NCBI GenBank assembly: GCA_035532215.1
Contig: DATKRK010000269.1
Location: forward strand, 1-13,031
Direction: 5' to 3'
Length of the DNA stretch: 13,031 bases
Source: JAICIG01 sp035532215
GTDB taxonomy: Bacteria; Planctomycetota; Planctomycetia; Pirellulales; JAICIG01
The number at the start of each line of letters is the position of its first letter. The first letter of the stretch is position 1. The position numbers were made by a program, and so were the translations under genes. The notes below the pieces were generated by a model. That model did not search any database. It was not told where the DNA came from and saw only the letters and a list, made by a program, of their open reading frames with translations. Positions 1 through 7,703 of this stretch are shown piece by piece.

Positions 1-103
1 CAAAACGCGTCGGGAATCTGGTGAAACTTTGATGATGGTCGGTTGGCCATTTTGCACCTCCATGCAGTTCGAGAAATGATCTCCTCTACCTGTATTACGG
101 ATG

Positions 104-916
104 CTAGCGGCCATGCAGTTCGGTTCTCGGATAGGCTCTAAGGCGCGCGCGGAGTCTCTTGTGGTATCGGTCTGTGCCGGCCTCTCCTTTTTCTACAAAC
201 AGCGGATGAACTGGGTAGGCGGAGTCGTTTGTCACGTACAAATAGTTAAACTCCAAATCGCTCCCGTTCTTCAGATACCACTGCATTGCATTTTTAACGT
301 ATTCCGCGTCGTCGCTGCCTTCTATTTCGTAACCTCGGAACCCTCGACGGACGGCGGCGATAAGCGCCTTCCGCGTCTGCTGGGACTTGCACCTCGAGTA
401 AGCATCTCCCAGAATCAGAATGGGTTGTTCGAACCGCTCTCCCTGTGAGGCAAGATGGTATTCAATGTGCGTGGGCCACCTGACCCATGTCGGGCAACGC
501 GTCGCCAGCAATTCTACCAGCCGCTCTCTTTCCTCCATTTCAGTCAGCCTCTTTACGAGGAACGCCAGCGCGTCGGCGGTAAATCCAAATTCCTCGATCT
601 CAGCCGGCAACTCGTCGGCGGCGGCTGCCAACTTGCGCACCTCATCTGCCGTCAGCTGCCCGCTAAAAATGCGCTCGATACTTTCTTGGATCTGGACGAA
701 CCTGTCTTTGCCATTTGGGCCGGCAGGCGTTTTGTTGTGAGCGTCATGCAACGCGCGCCATTCCTGCTCCATCTTGCGAACTTTTGCGGAATCCCATGAT
801 ATTCTCGGGCTGACAGCACTCGTCGCGTCCTCCTGGCATCCTCGCTGTGCGGCCAGCGCAGCACAGGCCGTGCAGATTGTAATCCAACACATAACGCAGC
901 TGCGCGATTTCTTCAT
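104..916 (-). CDS. Secreted protein of unknown function, 270 aa
   Basis: I do not recognise a named family. The ATG at 916 has an AGGT/GAGG purine run about 10 bases upstream. The N-terminus is a positively charged start (MKKSR) followed by a cysteine-rich hydrophobic stretch to about residue 26, consistent with export. C27 is preceded by Q-R-G, a poor lipobox, so lipoprotein processing is doubtful. The rest is mainly predicted helix: charged helices at about 43-62 and 75-140 (many E, K, R and A), then a mixed segment rich in aromatics (Y, W, F) around 195-240. There are no transmembrane segments after the signal and no visible catalytic motif. It lies 76 bp downstream of the sulfatase stop on the same strand, so co-transcription is possible. 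The reading frame is intact and ends in TAG. Confidence is high that it is a gene and low on function. Confidence 0.75.
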   Translation of the reverse strand: MKKSRSCVMCWITICTACAALAAQRGCQEDATSAVSPRISWDSAKVRKMEQEWRALHDAHNKTPAGPNGKDRFVQIQESIERIFSGQLTADEVRKLAAAADELPAEIEEFGFTADALAFLVKRLTEMEERERLVELLATRCPTWVRWPTHIEYHLASQGERFEQPILILGDAYSRCKSQQTRKALIAAVRRGFRGYEIEGSDDAEYVKNAMQWYLKNGSDLEFNYLYVTNDSAYPVHPLFVEKGEAGTDRYHKRLRARLRAYPRTELHGR

Positions 917-992
917 GACATCGCAACCTCATAAAGTGCAGAGCGATGACAAGGACCGACCGGCCCATAACGGAGATCAGTCAACCACAATC

Positions 993-2780
993 TTACGGCA
1001 GCAACGTCAACGTGATGCGGCGGACGTCCATCACCGACTCGCCGGGAATTTCCAACGCGCGCAGCGTAAGCGGCGCCGTTGCCTTTTTCAAGTCGATTTC
1101 GCCGAGCTTCAGCGAGCGGAACTCTTTCATCTGCGATTCGCCGTGCGGACGGGGCAGCGTGTCCTGGTTCGTATTCAGCGGCGGATTCCAACTGGATGCC
1201 ACGCGGCCCGTCATGCGGCTCTCGCCGAAACTCAATTCGACGAGCGAACCGGCGTCGGCTTTCGGGCAGGTGTAGTCGACCGCAACTTCATAACGGCCAG
1301 CCGTGTGAACGTCGATCAGCCAGACCATGCGGTCGTCGGTCGAGGTCCAGTTGACGAAGTACGAGCAGTTGGGCGCCGGGCTGCTGCGTCGCACGCCGCC
1401 GCGCGGTTCGCCGTCGCGAGCCGGCAACATGGCGATCGGAAACTCGCGGTAGCCGACCGGGAACGGACGCGGATCGATGGCGTTGCCGGGCGTCGGCTTT
1501 TCCTTTGCATCGCCGAACATTTCCTTGCGCCACGCCTCGGCGGCGGTCGTCAACCGCGCGGCGAGTTCGGGTTCGCGATCGTTGACGGGAGTCGTCTGGC
1601 CCGGATCGGTCCGCATGTCGAACAACTTCCGGGCGCCGTCGAGCCGATGCTCCTGCGTTCGCACGCTGATCTTGCCGCCCCAGGTCGAGAAGATCATCCT
1701 CTCGGGCCCGTCGCTGTCTTCGTTCAGGAGCATGGGCGTGAGGTCTCGGCCGTCGAGCGGCTTGTCGCCGACGCGGCGCACGCCGGCAAGCGAGGTCAGC
1801 GTCGGCAGCAAGTCGATGGCGCCCGCGATGGGCGCCACCGTCCGGCCGGCAGGAATCCTCGCCGGCCAGCGGAAATAGCAGACGCTGCGCACGCCGCCTT
1901 CGTCGGTATTGCCCTTCTTTCCCTTCATGCCGCCGGTCCAGCGCATCGTGTTCGGCCCGTTGTCCGAAAAGTAAACGACGATCGTATTCTCGCTCAGTCG
2001 CAATTCGTCGAGCTTGGCCAGCACGCGGCCGACGTTGCGGTCCTGGTTTTCGATCATCGCCAGCACGCAGCGAGTTTCGTCGAGGTTCTCCTTGCTCGCG
2101 TCGGTCGCGCGTTGAGCGATGAGCTTGTCTTCGAATCGCCGCCAGTCTTCCTCGGGCGCGGACCATGGCGAGTGGGGCGTCGTGAACGGCACGTAGCAGA
2201 AGAACGGCCCGTCTTCGTGCTGTTCGATGAACCGCAGCGCGCGGTCGGTGCAAACGTCGACGATGTAGCCTTGGGTGCGGATCATGCGGCCGTTTTCTTC
2301 CAGCGGCGCGTCGAAGTATTCGCCCCAATGCCCTGCGGCGTAACCGAAATATTCGTCGAAGCCGCGAGCCATCGGGTGGTAGGGCCACTGGCTGCCGTTG
2401 TGCCACTTGCCGAAGGCGCCGGTGGCGTAACCCGCCGCCTGAAAGGCGTCGGCCACGGTTTTCTCATCCAGGTCGAGCCGTTCTTGCCCGGTCGAAACGC
2501 CGCGCACGCCGCCGCGCGGATAATAACGCCCGGTGAGGAACTCGGCGCGCGTGGGCGCGCAGAGCGGACAGACGTAGAAACGATCGAGCGACACGCCCGC
2601 GCGAGCGATGGAGTCGATGTTCGGCGTCGCAACCTGCCGGTTGCCGGAATGGCTATAGTCGCCCCAACCGGCGTCGTCGGCAAGAAAGATCACGACGTTC
2701 GGACGCTCCGCGGCCGCGCCTACCTGCGCGGCGGCAAGCCAGACGAAAACGACACACGCGGCTCTCGCAAGAGATTCCAT
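993..2780 (-). CDS. Secreted sulfatase (alkaline phosphatase superfamily) with C-terminal beta-rich extension
   Basis: Predicted to hydrolyse sulfate esters, probably on sulfated polysaccharide, outside the cytoplasm. The 595-residue protein starts with a signal peptide (about 1-24, ending AAA). The sulfatase domain follows at about 27-430: metal-binding D35-D36 in FLADDAGWGD; the formylglycine motif C-x-P-x-R as C74-A-P-T-R78, followed by AEFLTGR; G-K-W-H at 124-127; T-P-H at 201-203; and S-D-N-G at 272-275. C74 needs oxidation by a formylglycine-generating enzyme not encoded here. Residues about 465-595 form an extra domain with alternating hydrophobic residues typical of a beta-sandwich, possibly carbohydrate-binding. 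The frame stays open upstream to 2987, but the ATG at 2780 is chosen because it places the signal peptide at the N-terminus, with AGGA about 10 bases upstream. Substrate cannot be read from sequence. Confidence 0.95.
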   Translation of the reverse strand: MESLARAACVVFVWLAAAQVGAAAERPNVVIFLADDAGWGDYSHSGNRQVATPNIDSIARAGVSLDRFYVCPLCAPTRAEFLTGRYYPRGGVRGVSTGQERLDLDEKTVADAFQAAGYATGAFGKWHNGSQWPYHPMARGFDEYFGYAAGHWGEYFDAPLEENGRMIRTQGYIVDVCTDRALRFIEQHEDGPFFCYVPFTTPHSPWSAPEEDWRRFEDKLIAQRATDASKENLDETRCVLAMIENQDRNVGRVLAKLDELRLSENTIVVYFSDNGPNTMRWTGGMKGKKGNTDEGGVRSVCYFRWPARIPAGRTVAPIAGAIDLLPTLTSLAGVRRVGDKPLDGRDLTPMLLNEDSDGPERMIFSTWGGKISVRTQEHRLDGARKLFDMRTDPGQTTPVNDREPELAARLTTAAEAWRKEMFGDAKEKPTPGNAIDPRPFPVGYREFPIAMLPARDGEPRGGVRRSSPAPNCSYFVNWTSTDDRMVWLIDVHTAGRYEVAVDYTCPKADAGSLVELSFGESRMTGRVASSWNPPLNTNQDTLPRPHGESQMKEFRSLKLGEIDLKKATAPLTLRALEIPGESVMDVRRITLTLLP

Positions 2781-3118
2781 GGCAAATGAGTCCTGAGATG
2801 AATAGTGCAAGGAATTGGGTGCGAGGCGAACTATTACGGCAGCAGCTTGGATCTGGGCCATCATCCGAAACCTCGGAAGTTCGGGCGGAATTGGGATGCG
2901 CCGCGGTCGAAACCGCAGACTTGCCGCAATATCGGTTCTCGCGGAGCCTGGGTCAACTCGCTGGCCGTTTTGTGCATGACGCGGCAAGGAGAATCAGGCG
3001 GCTGCAGAACAGGCGCTGGCGGTTTTTGCGGGGTTTTGAGGCTTGCTCGACAAGCTGGGGGGCACAGGTTCGAGCCCTGTATCGCCCACTTTCATAACAC
3101 CTGCCGGGATTGGAATCA
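2781..3118. other. 338-bp intergenic region between the sulfatase and DUF3179 genes
   Basis: I see no convincing gene here. The sulfatase reading frame continues upstream without a stop to 2987, but the added residues show no signal or domain, so this is taken as untranslated leader and promoter region. No clear sigma-70 boxes are visible. The only structured element is the tRNA 3'-end-like sequence near 3040-3091, on the opposite strand to all genes. T-rich and G-rich runs at 3021-3037 precede it. Confidence 0.6.
3064..3091 (+). tRNA. Partial tRNA-like sequence: T arm plus 3' acceptor strand only
   Basis: Bases 3064-3068 (ACAGG) pair perfectly with 3076-3080 (CCTGT) around the seven-base loop TTCGAGC at 3069-3075. 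That loop has the conserved G53-TTC-G/A-A58 and C61 pattern of a T arm. The next seven bases, ATCGCCC (3081-3087), sit where the 3' acceptor strand belongs, followed by discriminator-like A3088; CTT stands where an encoded CCA would be. The partner 5' acceptor strand GGGCGAT is not found at a tRNA distance upstream, and no standard D arm or anticodon loop with T33 is visible. A short stem-loop (GCTTG-CTCGA-CAAGC, 3041-3055) precedes it. It is best read as a tRNA 3' fragment, for example a relic or attachment-site scar, and less likely as a divergent class II tRNA. Confidence 0.45.
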
Positions 3119-5326
3119 TTAAGGCACGGGCTGCTTCGCCGCGACGACGCGCGGCTCGTAGGACTGGTCGATCCGCGTCTGGGCCACGAATACGGCGCCG
3201 GCGCCGGTCTTGGCTGCGGCCTGTCGCGCTGCGGCGACGTCGTCAGCGGGCAGATCGTATCCTTGAACGACGAGCCAGAGACGCTCGCGCGGCAGTTTCT
3301 TGCCGCCGTTCATCGGCAGCGTCTCGTCGAGATAGTCGACCGCCTGGCCGACCCAGCCGGCGGCGCCGCCATATTCGGGACCGTCGCGACCCAACTCTTT
3401 GTGAATTGCCAGCAGCGCTACCGGGCCTTCGTGATCGTCCACAAGCGCCCGCCACTGTTTGGTAAACGCCTTGGGGCACGTACCCTGCGAGCAGCCGACT
3501 CCGCCGCAGTAACCGGTGGTCTTTCCTTGCGGCCGGCGATCGGCGGGCAAGTCGCGATGCTCGCATTCGGTCATCCAGACGGGCGTCACCAGCTTGCCCG
3601 GCGCCAGCTTGCGTACGTCGTCCGCGAAGCGAGCCGCAACGTCGTCGCCGGCGAGCTTGTCGGCGGTGGCGGTCACGCCATAGTCGATGGCCCAACGGCA
3701 TTGCAAGTTGCCGCATCCGCACGAGGCCGGGCCGCCTTGCACGTCGTTGAGCAATATTCCCCGATAGTCGCCCGGCGCGCGTGCGAGCAACTCGGCAATC
3801 CGCGCCAGATGCGCGTCGTACGCCTGACGATAACCGATCGGCGTCCAGGGATACGCCTTGGCCACTTCGCCCGGCTTGGGCAGCAGCGTTTTGGGAAAAC
3901 GCTCGTGCCAATCCGCGTGGACGCCCAGCGAGGCCATCCAGTCGGGATGAGCATCGGCGAATTCGGCGTTGCGGGCCACCTCGATCCAATAATAAAGGTC
4001 GAGCCCGGCAGCGGCCAAAGCTTGCGCGGCGCGGCGGTAAGCCGTCGCCTTAGGGCGGTCGTCGAGAACCACAGCCGCCGCCTGGTAGCCGTCGCGGCGC
4101 CATTTCGCGGTTTGCTCCGCGGTAACGGCCTCGGGCTCGACGATGTGTGCGCTCAACTTCGGCGTTTGGGGCGTCGTGCTATCGATCGCCGAGTTTCGCG
4201 ACGTTTCGCGCCCGCCGGGCTGTTTGTCCTTGTCTGACTTGTCCTTGCCCGATGGCGGAGGCGCCGTGTCGCGAGGGCCTGGAGCCAGCTCGGTTTCCGG
4301 GTACTCGGCGGCCCAAGCGAACCAGCGACATTGCACTCCGGGCAGCCAGCGCAACGTTTTGCCCTTCAGAGGGCCGGCCGTCGCGCGGCCTTCGATGCCC
4401 CAGCGCGAACCGGTCTGGCGATCGCGAAACGGAGCTTGTTTGTCGGCCCCGTCGCGAATGAGCGAAACCAGTTTCGGCTGGTCGGCGGCTGCGTCTTCGA
4501 GTTCGGGCGAATAAATCGCCGCGGTCTGCGTCGCCGGATGCCAAAGCACCATCAACTTCTCTCCGGCCAACTCGTCTTCGAGGACGCCGCCGGCTTCCAA
4601 CGCGGCCACAGGCCAGGCCTTCGTACGCTCCCCAAGCGCCAGCCCGACGACGCGCGTGCGGCCGTCGACTTGCCGCGGATTCGCTTCCAGCCGCGTGCCG
4701 GCCGAGTCGACGTTGTCCCGTTCGGGCAACTCGCGGGGCTGGTACTTGTCGAACATGTGATAGGCCACCGAGCCGGGATAGGCTTTGCTCCAATAGCCCC
4801 AATCGGTTTCGATGGTCGCGATCGGCTTGAGTTGCTGGCCCTTGCGCGGCCCGTCGAAAGCGCGGCCCGAAAGGGCGGAGAAGAGCGTGCCGTCTTTGTG
4901 GCGAATGACCATCACGCCGTTGCGCCAACCGTGAAAGCGGAAATCGAGCGAAGGCTCGTATCCGCGGACGAAGCCGGCGTCGGCATCGTAGACGAACACG
5001 CCATACGTGTCGCTGATCACGCGATACGGCACGAGAAAGAACCGCCAGGGAACCGCGCCGCCTTCGTACTTGCCGCGCGTCCAGGCCAGCACGCGGTCAT
5101 CGCTGCGCAACTCACCCGCTCGACGCTGCGCCTCGTCGATGCAGTGAGAACAATTCGGATTGACGAGCGTTTCGAACAGCTCGGGCCTGAAGAGCAGCTT
5201 GACTCCGTCAGATTCCCGGCTGGTCGGCTCGCGCTCTTCCGCCCAGGCCGGTTGAAGGGCGAGGGCCGCGCCCCAGACTAAAAGCAAGGAAAAACGCCGC
5301 ATGATGCGCCTGCTATCAAGAACCAT
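3119..5326 (-). CDS. Secreted protein with two DUF3179-like repeats and a Cys-rich C-terminal domain, 735 aa
   Basis: The signal peptide covers about residues 1-29 (hydrophobic core SLLLVWGAALAL, then AWA). Two DUF3179-like units follow. The first ends with DGTLFSALSGRAFDGP...LKPI...TDWGYW (146-179). The second starts near KAWPVAALE (236-244) and ends with TGSRWGIEGRATAGPLKG...LPG...FAWAAEYPETEL (305-347). The Cys pair usual in the DUF3179 core is missing: the second unit reads LWHPATQTA where a Y-C-P-L-C-type motif is expected. A charged linker (360-390, K/D-rich) leads to a C-terminal domain (about 392-730) with alternating alpha/beta character that may be a TIM-barrel-like fold. It carries clustered cysteines C536, C538, C543, C588, C607, C612 and C617. 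A C-x-x-C (C59, C62) lies near the N-terminus. DUF3179 has no established function. The gene starts 74 bp after the desaturase stop, so it may belong to that transcript. Confidence 0.85.
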   Translation of the reverse strand: MVLDSRRIMRRFSLLLVWGAALALQPAWAEEREPTSRESDGVKLLFRPELFETLVNPNCSHCIDEAQRRAGELRSDDRVLAWTRGKYEGGAVPWRFFLVPYRVISDTYGVFVYDADAGFVRGYEPSLDFRFHGWRNGVMVIRHKDGTLFSALSGRAFDGPRKGQQLKPIATIETDWGYWSKAYPGSVAYHMFDKYQPRELPERDNVDSAGTRLEANPRQVDGRTRVVGLALGERTKAWPVAALEAGGVLEDELAGEKLMVLWHPATQTAAIYSPELEDAAADQPKLVSLIRDGADKQAPFRDRQTGSRWGIEGRATAGPLKGKTLRWLPGVQCRWFAWAAEYPETELAPGPRDTAPPPSGKDKSDKDKQPGGRETSRNSAIDSTTPQTPKLSAHIVEPEAVTAEQTAKWRRDGYQAAAVVLDDRPKATAYRRAAQALAAAGLDLYYWIEVARNAEFADAHPDWMASLGVHADWHERFPKTLLPKPGEVAKAYPWTPIGYRQAYDAHLARIAELLARAPGDYRGILLNDVQGGPASCGCGNLQCRWAIDYGVTATADKLAGDDVAARFADDVRKLAPGKLVTPVWMTECEHRDLPADRRPQGKTTGYCGGVGCSQGTCPKAFTKQWRALVDDHEGPVALLAIHKELGRDGPEYGGAAGWVGQAVDYLDETLPMNGGKKLPRERLWLVVQGYDLPADDVAAARQAAAKTGAGAVFVAQTRIDQSYEPRVVAAKQPVP

Positions 5327-5333
5327 TCGCGTT

Positions 5334-5339
5334 ACCTCC
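5334..5339 (-). promoter_or_regulatory. Strong Shine-Dalgarno GGAGGT
   Basis: Read on the minus strand, GGAGGT lies seven bases before the ATG at 5326. It favours that start over the upstream ATG at 5353 and over the ATG at 5302, which would otherwise give the neatest signal peptide. The chosen start adds eight residues (MVLDSRRI) before MRRFSLLL. Confidence 0.75.
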
Positions 5340-5400
5340 ACATGCACGTGCAAGATTCTAACCCATCACGCTCGCCGCGTGCCGCCAGAAACGACTGAGC

Positions 5401-6252
5401 TCATGGAGCAGCCTCTGGCGAGGCATCGGCCGCGCCGCGGATCGAGTAGCTTTCGGATCCGGACGAAAACGGAATCGTCAGCATCCCAGAAAGTCTGTCC
5501 GCCTGCAATTCGTCGCGTAACTGGGACACGCCAATCGTCATGTTCTCGTGCCCTGCCGAGGGCTGCGAGCGATAGGCGCCGAGCAGAAAATCCCACCAGG
5601 GAAGATTGAAGCCGAAGTTGCTGTTGGCTTCGGCGCGGACCACCGAGTGATGAACCCGATGCATATCCGGGGTGACGATGACCCAACGCAGCAAGCGGTC
5701 CAGCCAGCCCGGCATCCGAACGTTGCTGTGATTGAACATCGAGGTGGCGTTGAGCAGCACTTCGAAGACCACCACAGCAGCGGCCGCCGGCCCGACGAGG
5801 ACCACCACGGCGAGTTTGAAAAGTGCAGAAAGCACGATCTCCAGCGTGTGGAACCGCAAGCCCGTGGTGACGTCGAAGTCCAAGTCGGCGTGATGAACCA
5901 TGTGCAAACGCCAGAGCGCCGGCACGGCGTGGAACATCACGTGTTGAAGATAGATCGCCAGGTCGAACGCCGCCACGGCCAGCGCGATCTCCAGCCAGGC
6001 CGGCCAATCCGCCAGGTGCAGCAGCCCCCAGCTTCGCGATTCGGCGACCAGGGCCGCGGCAGCGGCCGCGATGGGCGCGAGCGATCGGGCCAGAACGACA
6101 TTCATCGCCACGAGGCCCAGGTTGCTGGCCCAACGGGGCGCTTTGCGCACCGTCAGCGGCCGCCGCGGAGCCAGCAGCTCCCACAACGCCATGACGAGCA
6201 AGATGCCGCCAAAGCAACCAAGGCGGACCGCGATTTCGAACTGTTCCGTCAT
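5401..6252 (-). CDS. Sterol desaturase / fatty acid hydroxylase superfamily membrane protein
   Basis: Membrane di-iron oxygenase of 283 aa, expected to hydroxylate or desaturate a lipid or sterol-like substrate using O2. The histidine ligands are all visible: H104-x-x-x-H108 (QHVMFH), H117-x-x-H120-H121 (HMVHH), and H198-x-x-H201-H202 (HRVHH). H135 and H175 are further conserved-type histidines between them. Hydrophobic membrane segments lie at about 8-28, 45-70, 88-108 and 138-168. The C-terminal tail after about 245 is polar. The ATG at 6252 has GGAG ten bases upstream. The gene follows the MddA-like/methyltransferase gene by 67 bp on the same strand, so the two may share a transcript. The family is clear, but the substrate is not: many bacterial members act on fatty acids, carotenoids or other lipids, and no sterol synthesis gene is present here to argue for sterols. 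Confidence 0.9.
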   Translation of the reverse strand: MTEQFEIAVRLGCFGGILLVMALWELLAPRRPLTVRKAPRWASNLGLVAMNVVLARSLAPIAAAAAALVAESRSWGLLHLADWPAWLEIALAVAAFDLAIYLQHVMFHAVPALWRLHMVHHADLDFDVTTGLRFHTLEIVLSALFKLAVVVLVGPAAAAVVVFEVLLNATSMFNHSNVRMPGWLDRLLRWVIVTPDMHRVHHSVVRAEANSNFGFNLPWWDFLLGAYRSQPSAGHENMTIGVSQLRDELQADRLSGMLTIPFSSGSESYSIRGAADASPEAAP

Positions 6253-6319
6253 CGTCCGCTCACTCCGCCTCTTGCTTGCGTAAGGCTACGTTCGAACATG
6301 TGGGGACTGCCGGGCGGCG

Positions 6320-7702
6320 TCAATGGGGTTGCTGCTGGCAAAACCCGAGGCACACGAAGCCCGCGCTCTCGACCACGTCCTTCTCAACTCGCTTCATTTG
6401 CGGGGAGTTTGGCGGATTCAGAAGGCAACTGCACGCGCCAGTGAATGCGAATCCAGCGTTTTCAGCGAGCGAGATCGCTTCGCCGGCAGTGTGGAAATGT
6501 GCGATTGAGTAAAACGGATGGCCGTGCCGACCCTTTTCCGCGTAAAGCCGCCCCCAGGGACCATTCGCGGGAATGATGCCGATCACAATCCGGCCGCCAG
6601 GCTTCAGCACTCTTCGACACTCTGCCATCGCCCCAGGCGGATCGGCGACGAAGCACAATGTCGCCGCAAGTAGAATGCCGTCGAAGGTCTTGTCCTGGTA
6701 GGGGAGTTTCTCAGCAGTGCCGTGAAGGACATCGATGCCCCGGCTCCTGGCCAGCGCAAGCGCGGGCTCGGACGGATCGGTTCCTTCGCGAATCCCGAGC
6801 GCCGAGGCAAATCGGCCCGTCCCAACGCCCACTTCGAGCCACCGACCCGGTTCGCTGCCTTTGACGTCCCGCACACAGTCCAACTCCAGCTCGAAAAGCT
6901 CCTCGCCTTCCGGCGAATCAAACCACTGGTCGTATTCGCTGGCCAGTCGATCCATCGGGTTGCTCGGTTGCCCGGCGCCCGTCGGCAGCGGCAGCAGCAT
7001 GCGAACTTGCCGTTGGTAGGCGGAGTAGGTCTGGCCGTGATACGCCAGCAGATCTCGCTCCTCCAGCCGCAGCGCGACAAGGACGTAGGCCGATACGACC
7101 GCCGCAAAGAGCAGATGACCGTAGGTCATCGTCGGCGCGGCCCAGAAGGCGAGCAGGAAGCCCAGCATGATCGGGTGCCTCACGAGGCGATAAAGCCAGG
7201 GCGTCTGAAATGGCAGCGCGGAATAGGGCCTCCCGAGGAAGAATAGCCAGACCTGCCGCAATCCAAACAAGTCGAAGTGACTGATGAGGAACGTCGAGAC
7301 GAGCACGATCAACCAACCGACCGCGAAGATTGCCCAGAGCAAGCCTGCGGCGGCCGGAGCGGCGACATTCCAGACAATGCCCGGCAAGGGTCGCCAGAGC
7401 CAAAACAGCAAGGACAGGAGCAGACTGCTGGCCAGCACGTAAGTGCTCCGCTCTGCTGCGGGCGGAATGACGCTCGTCCACCAGCGTTTGAAAAACGGCC
7501 GGGCCATGACGCTGTGCTGGATGGCGAACAGGCTCAGTAGCCCAAGATCGATAAGAATGGCCGTTGAGGCGTCGGCCGCCGGTCCGGAGTCGATGGTTTT
7601 CGGCACGACCATTCCGCCGACAAAGCCGATGGCGTACAGGAACGACGCCAGAAAGACTGCGTAGGCAACCGCCCCATAGACGAGGATCAACCAGCGGGAC
7701 AT
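6320..7702 (-). CDS. Fused MddA/ICMT-like membrane methyltransferase and class I SAM methyltransferase, 460 aa
   Basis: Residues 1-240 form a polytopic membrane module with hydrophobic segments at about 5-30, 48-65, 88-105, 113-140 and 180-212. Its N-terminus (MSRWLILVYGAVAYAVF) and the string VVPKTIDSG (32-40) resemble methanethiol S-methyltransferase (MddA), which makes dimethyl sulfide from methanethiol. The SAM-site pattern of the NnrU/isoprenylcysteine methyltransferase fold is visible as R175-H-P-x-x-x-G181 and E214-E215. Residues 249-460 are a complete class I methyltransferase: motif I LEVGVGTG (289-296), the acidic/loop segment GTAEKLPY (328-335), and the post-motif CRRVLKPGGRIVIGI (362-376). 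The linker is only about eight residues (TGAGQPSN). The ATG at 7702 has GAGGAG six bases upstream and lies one base after the DsbB-like stop, indicating translational coupling. The internal M250 codon has no Shine-Dalgarno, so this is read as one protein. Substrates are unproven. Confidence 0.85.
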   Translation of the reverse strand: MSRWLILVYGAVAYAVFLASFLYAIGFVGGMVVPKTIDSGPAADASTAILIDLGLLSLFAIQHSVMARPFFKRWWTSVIPPAAERSTYVLASSLLLSLLFWLWRPLPGIVWNVAAPAAAGLLWAIFAVGWLIVLVSTFLISHFDLFGLRQVWLFFLGRPYSALPFQTPWLYRLVRHPIMLGFLLAFWAAPTMTYGHLLFAAVVSAYVLVALRLEERDLLAYHGQTYSAYQRQVRMLLPLPTGAGQPSNPMDRLASEYDQWFDSPEGEELFELELDCVRDVKGSEPGRWLEVGVGTGRFASALGIREGTDPSEPALALARSRGIDVLHGTAEKLPYQDKTFDGILLAATLCFVADPPGAMAECRRVLKPGGRIVIGIIPANGPWGRLYAEKGRHGHPFYSIAHFHTAGEAISLAENAGFAFTGACSCLLNPPNSPQMKRVEKDVVESAGFVCLGFCQQQPH

Positions 7703-7703
7703 C

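Noticed and set aside
60..122. 12-bp direct repeat (CCATGCAGTTCG at 60-71 and 111-122) around the stop of the 270-aa gene
   Set aside because: It is short, occurs only twice and shows no further similarity in the flanks, so it may be chance or a minor local duplication.
774..2789. 671-codon open frame on the plus strand
   Set aside because: It runs antisense through the sulfatase gene, has a low-complexity R/A/H/V-rich translation without motifs, and is a GC-bias mirror frame.
2882..3088. Complete tRNA or tmRNA using GGGCGGA at 2882 as the 5' acceptor strand
   Set aside because: The stem would have a wobble and a mismatch, the 207-base length fits neither a tRNA nor a normal tmRNA, and no D arm, anticodon or tag reading frame is evident.
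3110..4237. Plus-strand open frames across the DUF3179 gene
   Set aside because: They are mirror frames of a gene with a strong ribosome binding site, signal peptide and repeated family motifs. No domain is visible on the plus strand.
6320..7702. Frameshift artefact joining two separate methyltransferase genes
   Set aside because: Both modules are complete and in one continuous frame. The internal Met at 6955 lacks a ribosome binding site, so a single fused gene is the simpler reading.
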